Positions 1-8,124 of a DNA stretch of 34,030 nucleotides are shown piece after piece. Made by a program: the position numbers and the translations under genes. The DNA is taken from NCBI GenBank assembly GCA_937915965.1, contig CALGHC010000248.1, positions 1-34,030 on the forward strand, in the 5' to 3' direction. How positions within the stretch are numbered: the first letter of the stretch is position 1; every line of letters begins with the position of its first letter. A model generated the notes under the pieces. The model was not told the origin of the DNA, made no database searches, and saw nothing but the letters and a program-made list of their open reading frames with translations. Source of the DNA: an uncultured Myxococcales bacterium (GTDB lineage: Bacteria > Myxococcota_A > UBA9042).

Positions 1-53
1 CGGGCGACGATGGCAGGAAGCGATGTTCTTGGAGACGAGCACGATCGACGCCC

Positions 54-416
54 TCACGACTTGGTTTGGCGGGCGGGGGCCCGCTCGGAAGGGGTATAGC
101 GACCCGGAGGCACCGGGTCGAATCCGCCAGCGCAAAGTGGCTGGCACCGCAACAGGCGCCAGCCGATCAACAACAAAGCCCGAGCAACGATGTGTTGTGC
201 CAGCGCCCCGCGGGCGTAGACCGAACACGTCGGTTCGAATCGACAGGCAGGCGGCAACCGGGGTGACAACAACCGCTGATAGCCGGCAACCATCCCGTCG
301 AGCAGCCACGCCGTAGGACGCCGCCAGGTCGGCACGCTAGCGACCACGTCGCCAGCTGGTGTCGTCTCAACCGCGAAGTTGCGGTCCGACATGGGCGTGC
401 CCGGCGATTCATTCAA
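54..416 (-). CDS. yidD: Membrane protein insertion efficiency factor YidD
   Basis: Translation has the YidD pattern YQRLLSPRLPPACRFEPTCSVYARGAL..GWRLLRCQPLCAGGFDPVP; lies directly downstream of rnpA. Confidence 0.93.
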   Translation of the reverse strand: MNESPGTPMSDRNFAVETTPAGDVVASVPTWRRPTAWLLDGMVAGYQRLLSPRLPPACRFEPTCSVYARGALAQHIVARALLLIGWRLLRCQPLCAGGFDPVPPGRYTPSERAPARQTKS

Positions 417-946
417 CGCCGATCTCCTTCGCGCTGAACCGCCCGCCTGCCTTGACTCGGTCCGTCTTGATTCGAAGCGCCAGCAGGCGGCTCGACGGTG
501 TTCGCGCCGACGGTGTTGCCGCCATGCGCGTCTGTGCCGATCGCAGGGCGGTCCTCCAAGACGGTGGACTTCAGCTGCGCCCGGCCCGCGAGCCAGGACA
601 GTTCACGGCAGACGGCGGCGAGGTCGGCATCTGGCCAGGGGCGGCGTACCGTGACCACCACGTCGATCGCGTCTGGCCACTGCCCGCGCAAACTGCGAAA
701 CGCCTCACGAATCAGGCGTCTGAGCCGCGCACGAGCGACCGCTGGACCCGCGCCACGCGACACCGCGAGGCCCAAGCGGCGTCCACCGCAGGTACCTGGA
801 CAGACCAGGAAGCCCAGACGGCGGCCGTAGACGCGGCGACCCTTGCGCATCACGAGATCAAAGTCACCGCGCGTGCGCAGCCGATCACTGCGCCCGAATG
901 TGCCGCAGGGGGCCGACAGCACCTGCCGATCGCCCACGCCGCGCAC
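413..946 (-). CDS. rnpA: Ribonuclease P protein component
   Basis: FGRSDRLRTRGDFDLVMRKGRRV...RRLGLAVSRGAGPAVARARLRRLIREAFR matches RnpA; GTG start overlaps the rpmH stop; conserved rpmH-rnpA-yidD order. Confidence 0.92.
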   Translation of the reverse strand: MRGVGDRQVLSAPCGTFGRSDRLRTRGDFDLVMRKGRRVYGRRLGFLVCPGTCGGRRLGLAVSRGAGPAVARARLRRLIREAFRSLRGQWPDAIDVVVTVRRPWPDADLAAVCRELSWLAGRAQLKSTVLEDRPAIGTDAHGGNTVGANTVEPPAGASNQDGPSQGRRAVQREGDRR

Positions 947-1098
947 TACTTCTTGGGCACCGTGACGGCGAGCCGCTTGCGGCCCTTCGCCCGGCGGCGG
1001 TTGATCACGAGGCGTCCGTTCTTGGTCGACATGCGGACGCGAAAGCCGTGCGCGCGCTTGCGCGCGGTCCGGCTTGGGTTTCCAAGTCCCTTCTTCAC
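946..1098 (-). CDS. rpmH: 50S ribosomal protein L34 (50 aa, absent from the supplied ORF track)
   Basis: Reverse-strand translation [50 protein letters not shown]; core [27 protein letters not shown] is diagnostic of L34; GTG start. Confidence 0.9.
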   Translation of the reverse strand: MKKGLGNPSRTARKRAHGFRVRMSTKNGRLVINRRRAKGRKRLAVTVPKK

Positions 1099-1571
1099 CT
1101 TAGTCTCCCTGTCTGCGACCCGTTGGGGTCGATCGGATGGCCACGCGTCCCCTTGCGGGGGACCTCACGCGGTCCAGGCACGCGGCCTGTCGGCTGAGTT
1201 GCGGCTGTCGGGTCGTGCGGTCTGTTGGCAGGGCGGCTCGCCGTTGCTTGGTCGTTTTGCCAGGCCGCCCGGCAGTGTTGCGTAGGGGAGATCTCCCCGT
1301 CATCGCTTGGGTTATCACCGAACTGGCGGGCCGGTCCAGTGGGAGGCCGAATCCTCTTCTTCAACGATTCCGGGTGATTCCTGCTTCCGCACGCATTCCC
1401 TTAGCGGAAAAGCCGCGTTAGCTAGCCATACGCCCATGCCCGTGTCAACCAGAAGGGCCACTGACCCACTACCCGAAAAATCGATCTCGTGTCCTCTTGG
1501 GCGGTTGTCGATTTTGTGTGTCGCGGGGCCTTGTGCAGTCGCGCTCCGGGCGCTACGAGGGAGATGCAGGG

Positions 1572-1592
1572 TGTGGATCGTTCTGTGGATGC
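1572..1592. promoter_or_regulatory. Two DnaA-box-like sites upstream of dnaA (TGTGGATCG, TGTGGATGC)
   Basis: Each matches 7/9 of TGTGGATAA; in the rpmH-dnaA divergent intergenic region. Confidence 0.35.
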
Positions 1593-1700
1593 GATGCACT
1601 GAAGTCATTGATTCCGTTTCGCTCAGATCGAGGGGTCGAGCGAACGAATGCCATCGAACGATTCAATGCCGTTCAGTACTTGTGTGGTCGATGGGATGAA

Positions 1701-1730
1701 GCTGGGTGAAGTTGGGTGAAGCTGGGCAGG
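1701..1730. repeat. 10-bp tandem repeat x3
   Basis: gctgggtgaa / gttgggtgaa / gctgggcagg read directly. Confidence 0.8.
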
Positions 1731-1809
1731 ACAGCAAAGCCGAAACGACCAAGCGAGCTGAATCAGCGGGACCGAACGAAGCGCAAACCGGAGCCAATGG
1801 CTCACCATC

Positions 1810-1855
1810 GGCTTCGGCCGCAACAGGCTCAGGCCGCAACAAGCTTCGGCCACAC
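1810..1855. repeat. 16-bp imperfect tandem repeat, about 2.9 copies
   Basis: ggcttcggccgcaaca / ggctcaggccgcaaca / agcttcggccacac read directly. Confidence 0.75.
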
Positions 1856-2011
1856 CTGCTGAGACTTCGTAGAGGCTGCTCCAAACGGCGTAGCCAGAAC
1901 AAATGACGATGCCGTGCCGAGAGCATGTCGAGCGGGCCATTGCGGTCCGTGGCTGGTCTTGTTGCGTCTGTGTGGTCAAACCGACGAGCCGTTGTTAGAG
2001 GAAGACAGACG

Positions 2012-3361
2012 ATGCAAAGGTTGTGGTCGGAGACGCTCGGCAAGCTGCGAAAGACGACCGGTCACGCGGTGGTCGACTCGTGGTTTGCGCCGCTCGCGGT
2101 GCTGCCGGGCAGCGACACCGAGATGCACCTCGCCGTACCTGATCATCAGTTCCTCGACTACATCTCGACCCACCACCTCGACACGATCCGATCGGCCGTC
2201 GAGACGATCGCACGACGGCCGATCGCCTTGCGACTCAGCGTTCAGGGAGCGACGCCCGCATCAGTCACGCACGAACCGCGCCAAGGCAGCCTGGCAATCG
2301 ATGGGCGGCCCAGCGAGATCATTGGCCACCACCACGACGGCCTCGTTGAGCAGCTGACCTTCGATCGCTTCGTCGCTGGAATCTCCAATCAACTCGCCCA
2401 TGGCAGCGCGGTCGCTGTCTCCGAAGCACCCAACTCGGTCTTCAATCCCCTCTTCATCTACGGCGGCGTCGGCATCGGAAAGACCCATCTGCTGCACGCG
2501 ATAGGCCTGGCAACACGCCAGCGCTTCCCCGGTACGCGAATTCTCTACGTGTCAGCGGCGACCTTCATCGATGACGTCATCCACGCGATGCGTTCGGGCT
2601 CCAACAACACCCGCTCGACCGTGCGTGACCGCTACCGTCAGGTCGATCTTCTCCTCGTCGACGATGTCCAGTTCCTCCAGGGAAAGGATCGAACCCAAGA
2701 AGAGTTCTTCCACACGTTCAACGCGTTGCATCAATCCGGCAAGCAGATCGCGATGACCGGAGACCGCTTCCCCTCCGAACTCGACCAGCTTGAACAGCGT
2801 CTACGAAACCGCTTCGAATGGGGACTGGTCGCCGAGATCAAGGCGCCCGACCGCGAGCTGCGCTGCGCGATCCTCCTGCAAAAGGCCAGCCAGGCAGGCA
2901 TCTCGTTGCCGGTTGACGTGCTGCACTACCTCGCTGACCACTTGCGAAACAACGTCAGAGAGTTAGAGGGCGCCCTCAACAAGCTGCGTGCCCACAGCCG
3001 CATCGGCAAGCGGCCAATTGACCTGCAACTTGCCCGTGATGTGCTGGGACCGATCATCGATCTACCCGGCCGCAATTTGACCGTTGACGCCATCCAACGA
3101 GCTGCTGCGCGGCACTTCGGTTTGCGCATCACCGATCTCAAAGGCGACAAAAAGCACCGCTCAGTGGCTGTACCCCGGATGATCGCGATGTCGCTCGCCC
3201 GCAAGTACACCGAGCTGTCCTACCCGGAGCTCGGCCGGGTGTTCGGCGGCCGTGATCACTCCACTGTGATTCACGCTTGCAAGCGCATCGAGTGGCTACT
3301 ACAGACCGATACCCGCGTTCAGGGATCGGTGCAGGCCATCGAATCGGCGCTCGGCCGCTAG
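2012..3361 (+). CDS. dnaA: Chromosomal replication initiator DnaA
   Basis: Walker A GGVGIGKTHLLHAIG, Walker B LLLVDDVQFLQGK, domain IV FGGRDHSTVIHACKRIE; likely start MQRLWSETLGKL at 2012 rather than the longest-ORF start 1925. Confidence 0.97.
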   Translation: MQRLWSETLGKLRKTTGHAVVDSWFAPLAVLPGSDTEMHLAVPDHQFLDYISTHHLDTIRSAVETIARRPIALRLSVQGATPASVTHEPRQGSLAIDGRPSEIIGHHHDGLVEQLTFDRFVAGISNQLAHGSAVAVSEAPNSVFNPLFIYGGVGIGKTHLLHAIGLATRQRFPGTRILYVSAATFIDDVIHAMRSGSNNTRSTVRDRYRQVDLLLVDDVQFLQGKDRTQEEFFHTFNALHQSGKQIAMTGDRFPSELDQLEQRLRNRFEWGLVAEIKAPDRELRCAILLQKASQAGISLPVDVLHYLADHLRNNVRELEGALNKLRAHSRIGKRPIDLQLARDVLGPIIDLPGRNLTVDAIQRAAARHFGLRITDLKGDKKHRSVAVPRMIAMSLARKYTELSYPELGRVFGGRDHSTVIHACKRIEWLLQTDTRVQGSVQAIESALGR

Positions 3362-3458
3362 GAGCCACAGCGACCGTTCCTTCGATTCCAGGCTGTCGCC
3401 GCACCGTCGCCAGACCGTCAACGCCAGACCGTCATCGCAAAACCGTCGCTGACCCGCT

Positions 3459-3506
3459 GTCGTAGCTTGGCGGCATCGATGAGTCGCAGCTTGGCGGCAT
3501 CGATGA
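3459..3506. repeat. 24-bp tandem duplication
   Basis: gtcgtagcttggcggcatcgatga / gtcgcagcttggcggcatcgatga, 23/24 identical. Confidence 0.92.
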
Positions 3507-3840
3507 CGATAGATTGAAACAAAAACTCAATATCATTGATTAATCAATCATATGTTGGCTGTGAACATCCTGTGGATTGCGTCTTAGTACTCGGTTCGTT
3601 CTCTGGGGACAGCACGTGGATAGGCTGGTTATCGCCTGTGTATCATTTGGCGGTCTGCAGCGCGGCTGTGGACAACTGACCTTGGTCTGCCGCTTCGTTC
3701 ACAGATCCATCCACAGCGAGATCGCCTCCAATAATTCGAAATCATACATGTATCAGTCACAACTACCGAAGTCACAGCCTCTACTTCTTGTACTACTGAT
3801 CCTTTCCTACCTAGACAGAAGAAGACACATGCACGCTGAG
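3507..3840. other. Probable replication origin (oriC)
   Basis: dnaA-dnaN intergenic gap; DnaA-box-like TGTGTATCA (3637-3645, 8/9), TGTGGACAA (3667-3675, 8/9), CCATCCACA (3707-3715, 7/9), TGTGGATTG (3571-3579, 7/9), TCGTTCACA (3695-3703, 7/9); AT-rich flanks including palindromes ATTGATTAATCAAT (3535-3548) and ATACATGTAT. Confidence 0.75.
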
Positions 3841-4172
3841 ACGACGAGGTACGCAACTCACAGCGACACCTCATCTCGTCAGCGAGAGCGGCTGGCAGAT
3901 GGTTCATGTTGTTCGGACCGCGAAGCCGGCGCGTTGTGGTCGTCGCGAACGCCACCCTCATTCGCCGCCAATGCAGCCGTCGTCCCTTGCTCCGCGGCCG
4001 GGTTTGGAGGTAGAACAGCGACCCGCACACCGGGTCATCGCGCCAGGCGCAGCAGCGCCCGAACGCGGCGTGGCCAGGAGCTACAAGGCGGCCGAAAGAA
4101 CCCCCTGACGGTCGAGCGGTCTGCCGGTGCGTGGTGGACGATGCGGCGACCGCCGGATCAGGCGAGGAAGCG

Positions 4173-5306
4173 ATGAAAGCGACCATCGACAAGGGTGCCC
4201 TGCTGGTACCGCTCTACCGCGCTCAGGGCGTGATCGACCGCAAGGCGGCACACAACGTCCTGGGCTGTGTGCATGTCGCCGCCAGCGATGACGGTCTGAC
4301 ATTCACTGCGACCGATTACGACGTGACGGTTCGAGCGGAAGTAAGCGCGACCATCACTGAGCCTGGAGCTGCCCTCGTGAACGGCAAGACGCTGTTCGAC
4401 GTGGTGCGCGCCTTGCCAGATGGAGCGACGGTCGAGCTGTCCGCTGAAGACAATCACCGAGTCCGAGTCGAGGCTGGTCGGGCCTACTACCACCTCAACG
4501 GGATGGCTCCTGAGGAGTTCCCTGAGGTCGTCGAGGAGGGTGATGGTAAGAGCCTCCTGCTCGATAAGGTCCAGGTCGAAGCGATGTTGCGTCGCACGCT
4601 CTTCTCGGTGTCTGTGGATGACAGCAGGCCGGCGCTGAACGGCGTGCTTCTTGAGATCGAGGCCGCTGCGACCGAAGGACATGCGTTGCTTCGAATGGTC
4701 TCGACGGACGGTCATCGGCTCAGCAAGGTAGAGCGCACGATCGAGGCAAGCGACTACGATGGTACGGCATGGCGTTGCATCATCCATCGCCGCGGCGCCG
4801 CGGAGCTGCAGCGCATCTTTGAAGGCAGTGATCCGGCCGTGCGCATTGAGTTTCTCGGTCGCAACGTTGTCTTCTCAAGCGACAAGGCCAGGCTACAAGT
4901 ACGTCAAATTGAAGAGAACTTTCCAGAGTATCAGCGTGTGATCCCCGAGCAGGGCGATGTCACGGTGACCTTGTCCAAGGAAGCCCTGGGCGCGGCGATT
5001 CGCCGAGTCTCGTCGCTCGGCAGCGGCGGCAAGCATCACATGCTGCGCGTCGACCTCGATGAGGGCCGCCTGTCACTTGAGATGGTTCATCACGATTTTG
5101 GTGACGCACACGAGGAGATCGAGATCCCTGACTACGACGGTCAGAAGGTCTCGGTTGGCTTCAACCCGAAGTATCTACTCGATGTGTTCAGCGTCATCGA
5201 GGCCGAGACGGTGACGCTCGAGATGAGCGACCAGTTCTCACCTTGTCTGGTCACCAGCGAGGACGAGCCAGGTGCGATGTTCGTTGTGATGCCGATGCGC
5301 CTGTAG
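4173..5306 (+). CDS. dnaN: DNA polymerase III beta subunit (sliding clamp)
   Basis: MKATIDKGALLVPLYRAQGVIDRKAAHNVLGCV...C-terminal FVVMPMRL; start at 4173 preceded by gaggaag. Confidence 0.95.
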   Translation: MKATIDKGALLVPLYRAQGVIDRKAAHNVLGCVHVAASDDGLTFTATDYDVTVRAEVSATITEPGAALVNGKTLFDVVRALPDGATVELSAEDNHRVRVEAGRAYYHLNGMAPEEFPEVVEEGDGKSLLLDKVQVEAMLRRTLFSVSVDDSRPALNGVLLEIEAAATEGHALLRMVSTDGHRLSKVERTIEASDYDGTAWRCIIHRRGAAELQRIFEGSDPAVRIEFLGRNVVFSSDKARLQVRQIEENFPEYQRVIPEQGDVTVTLSKEALGAAIRRVSSLGSGGKHHMLRVDLDEGRLSLEMVHHDFGDAHEEIEIPDYDGQKVSVGFNPKYLLDVFSVIEAETVTLEMSDQFSPCLVTSEDEPGAMFVVMPMRL

Positions 5307-5347
5307 GCGGTTGAGTCTGTCCATGTGGGCCGATCGCCAAGCCTCTC

Positions 5348-5391
5348 GGAGGCTCTGATCAGTAGCAACGGAGGCTCTGATCGGTAGCGAC
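5348..5391. repeat. 22-bp tandem duplication in dnaN-recF gap
   Basis: ggaggctctgatcagtagcaac / ggaggctctgatcggtagcgac, 20/22 identical. Confidence 0.9.
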
Positions 5392-5484
5392 GCGCGTCAT
5401 CGATGCCGACGGCTCGGGTAACGCGACTTGGCCTGGCTGGCAGCTGGCATTGGCGCACCCGGGCAAACCGGGATCGGGGGCAGT

Positions 5485-6771
5485 GTGTACATCGAGCGGC
5501 TCTACGCGGAACGATTCCGCAACATCGAGCGCCTCGAGCTGCTGCCCCATCCTCGCGTCAACATTCTCGAAGGAGATAACGGTCAGGGCAAGACCAACGT
5601 GCTTGAGGCCATCGTCGTGCTCGCCAGTCTGCGTAGCTTTCGCACCGGTCGGCTGTCCGAATGCATCGAGTTCGACGCCGATCAGTCGTCGATCGCCAGT
5701 CATGTGCAGCGTGGCGGCGCGTCCACCCACCTTGGTGTGCAGCTTGGACGGCGTCGTCACCGCGTCTTCGTCGATGGCAAAGCTGCCTCAACTACCTCGT
5801 CATACGCCGGGCGACTGGTGGCGGTGCTCTTCGGTCCTGGGGATCTCGCGCTGCCTCATGCCGATCCTGCCCTGCGGCGGCGCTGGCTCGATCGTGTCAT
5901 CTTCAATCACCATCCGATTCATCTCGCCGATCTGCGTCGCTACGAGCGCGGCCTCGCCAGCCGCAACGCGTTGCTCAAACAGCATCGTCGCGGAAGTCAC
6001 ATCGATGTCACCTTGATCGACGTATACGACCGTCTGGTCGCCGAACACGGTGCGGTGGTCTCTGAGCGACGGGCTACCTTCGTGGCCGACTTCGATCGAA
6101 GCCTGGCCGCGGTCTTTGGCGAGGTGGCCAGTCCCGGCCTCGTCTCGGGTCTGCGTTATGTGCCGCGTGGCGCCTTGAAGGACGCGGTGGATGTGGAGGC
6201 GAGGCGGGCGGTGTTGGCGAGCGAGCTGGCTGAGCGACGCAGCACGGACCTGCGCCTCGGCTATACGACCCGCGGGCCGCACCTCGACGATGTGGTCTTC
6301 GAACTTAACGGCAGGCCGGCGCGGGTTCATGCCAGCCAGGGCCAGTGTCGAGCTCTTGTACTGGCCGCCAAAATCGCTGAGATCACGAGCCTGGAGCGCA
6401 GCCTGGGCGAGTCTCCAGTGCTCTTGCTAGATGACGTCTCCAGCGAGTTGGACGCTGAGCGCAATCGCGCGTTGATGGCCCACCTTGAGGCTCTGGGCGG
6501 TCAGGTCTTCCTCACGACAACGGCGGCACGTCATATTCGTGTCGCGTCGCCGCGTCGCGTCTTTCTTGTTCGTGGCGGTGAGGTTCATCGGGCTGACGAG
6601 ATCGACGTCGAGGAGAAGGACGATGGCTTGGCGCCGAGCGCGGTGGAAGCGCCCGGAGCGGAAGCGTCTGGTCCGGTCACCGAGACAGGCGAAGCCGGCG
6701 TTGCAGACCTCACAGCGGCAAGTGCCGAAATGGCGCCAGGTGCTGAAAGTTCAAAACCTATGGATGGTTAG
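5485..6771 (+). CDS. recF: DNA replication/repair protein RecF with a long C-terminal tail
   Basis: YIERLYAERFRNIERLELLPHPRVNILEGDNGQGKTNVLEAIVVLASLRSFR; signature ASQGQCRALVLAAKIAE; LLLDDVSSELD; probable GTG start 5485. Confidence 0.93.
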   Translation: MYIERLYAERFRNIERLELLPHPRVNILEGDNGQGKTNVLEAIVVLASLRSFRTGRLSECIEFDADQSSIASHVQRGGASTHLGVQLGRRRHRVFVDGKAASTTSSYAGRLVAVLFGPGDLALPHADPALRRRWLDRVIFNHHPIHLADLRRYERGLASRNALLKQHRRGSHIDVTLIDVYDRLVAEHGAVVSERRATFVADFDRSLAAVFGEVASPGLVSGLRYVPRGALKDAVDVEARRAVLASELAERRSTDLRLGYTTRGPHLDDVVFELNGRPARVHASQGQCRALVLAAKIAEITSLERSLGESPVLLLDDVSSELDAERNRALMAHLEALGGQVFLTTTAARHIRVASPRRVFLVRGGEVHRADEIDVEEKDDGLAPSAVEAPGAEASGPVTETGEAGVADLTAASAEMAPGAESSKPMDG

Positions 6772-6828
6772 TGGAATCTCGTTCGCGATGCGCGATGCGC
6801 TTGGCGAGGTCGGTGCAGGAGGTCAGCA

Positions 6829-8109
6829 GTGGAAGCATTTGAGATCGAGGGTGGGCTGCCGCTCAGCGGACGCGTACGACCATCGGGGAACAAGAACGAA
6901 GCGCTGCCCGCGCTGGCCGCCTCGCTGTTGACCAGCGAACCGGTGATCCTGAACAACATACCAAAGATAAAAGATGTCTTGGTGATGATCGAGGTCATGG
7001 TTGAGCTCGGCACGGAGGTGCAGTGGCTCGGTCCCAATCGGCTGCGCTTGCACACACCACAGCTGCGCAGCAACGAGGTCCCGCCGGCCTTGGGTCGGCG
7101 CGTGCGCGCGTCGATTCTCTTTGCCGGTGCGCTCCTTGGTCGGGCACGAGCCGTCGATCTGCCGCCGCCTGGCGGCGACGTCATCGGTCGGCGACGTCTT
7201 GACACCCATTTCGCTGGCTTTCAGCAGTTGGGCGCGCGCTTCGATACCGACGACGTCTATCGACTGCGCGCCGACCGCCTCGTTGGCGCCGATGTCTTCC
7301 TGGACGAGGCCTCGGTGACGGCGACCGAGAACCTGCTCATGGTTGCAGCCGTGTCGGAAGGAACGACCATTTTGCGCAACGCCGCCTGCGAACCGCACGT
7401 TCAAGGGATCGCGCGGCTGTTGATCGCGATGGGCGCGCGCATTGAGGGTGTCGGCAGCAACACCTTGCACATTGAAGGGGTCGAGAAGCTCGGCGGCGCG
7501 GAGTACACGATCGGGCCGGACTATCTTGAGATCGGTTCGCTCATGGGTCTGGCCGCGGTCACCGGCGGCGAGTTGATCGTCGAGGACGTGATCCCCGAGG
7601 ACCTGCGCATGATCCGCATGGTTTTTCGTCGCCTCGGTGTACAGAGCCAACTCGTCGGCGATGAGTTGCATGTGCCCGGTGGTCAGGATCTGGCCATTCA
7701 GGCCGACCTTCACAATCGGATCCCGAAGATCGACGACGCGATCTGGCCGCAGTTTCCCACCGACCTGATGTCCATCGCGATCACCGTGGCGACGCAGAGC
7801 CGGGGTACCGTCCTGTTCTTCGAGAAGATGTTCGAAGGCCGGATGTTCTTCGTCGACGCCTTGATCGGCATGGGCGCCCAGATCATCCTCTGCGACCCGC
7901 ACCGCGTCGTCGTTGTCGGTCCCGCGCAACTTTTTGGTGCCCGGCTGGAGAGTCCCGACGTGCGTGCCGGCATGTCCCTGTTGATCGCGGCGCTGGCGGC
8001 ACGCGGGACCAGCCGGATCTTCAACATTCGCCAGATCGATCGCGGCTACGAGCGCATTGACGAGAAGCTGCGTGGTCTAGGTGCTCGCATCAAGCGGGTT
8101 GAGCACTGA
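6829..8109 (+). CDS. murA: UDP-N-acetylglucosamine 1-carboxyvinyltransferase
   Basis: GLPLSGRVRPSGNKNEALPALAASLLTSEPVILNNIP; PPPGGDVIGRRRLDTHFAGFQQLGA loop; C-terminal IDRGYERIDEKLRGLGARIKRV. Confidence 0.95.
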   Translation: MEAFEIEGGLPLSGRVRPSGNKNEALPALAASLLTSEPVILNNIPKIKDVLVMIEVMVELGTEVQWLGPNRLRLHTPQLRSNEVPPALGRRVRASILFAGALLGRARAVDLPPPGGDVIGRRRLDTHFAGFQQLGARFDTDDVYRLRADRLVGADVFLDEASVTATENLLMVAAVSEGTTILRNAACEPHVQGIARLLIAMGARIEGVGSNTLHIEGVEKLGGAEYTIGPDYLEIGSLMGLAAVTGGELIVEDVIPEDLRMIRMVFRRLGVQSQLVGDELHVPGGQDLAIQADLHNRIPKIDDAIWPQFPTDLMSIAITVATQSRGTVLFFEKMFEGRMFFVDALIGMGAQIILCDPHRVVVVGPAQLFGARLESPDVRAGMSLLIAALAARGTSRIFNIRQIDRGYERIDEKLRGLGARIKRVEH

Positions 8110-8124
8110 CGCGCGGGGGGGCTC

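Noticed and set aside
1-56. Possible gene continuing downstream of yidD on the minus strand
   Set aside because: A GTGA overlap exists but only about 19 codons are visible (VRASIVLVSKNIASC...), too little to assign; it does not obviously look like YidC.
3577-4176. 199-aa ORF in the dnaA-dnaN gap
   Set aside because: Overlaps the DnaA-box cluster and has low-complexity, non-family-like translation; treated as origin DNA.
6823-7929. 368-aa minus-strand ORF antisense to murA
   Set aside because: Shadow ORF in GC-rich coding DNA; no family motifs; the plus frame is clearly MurA.
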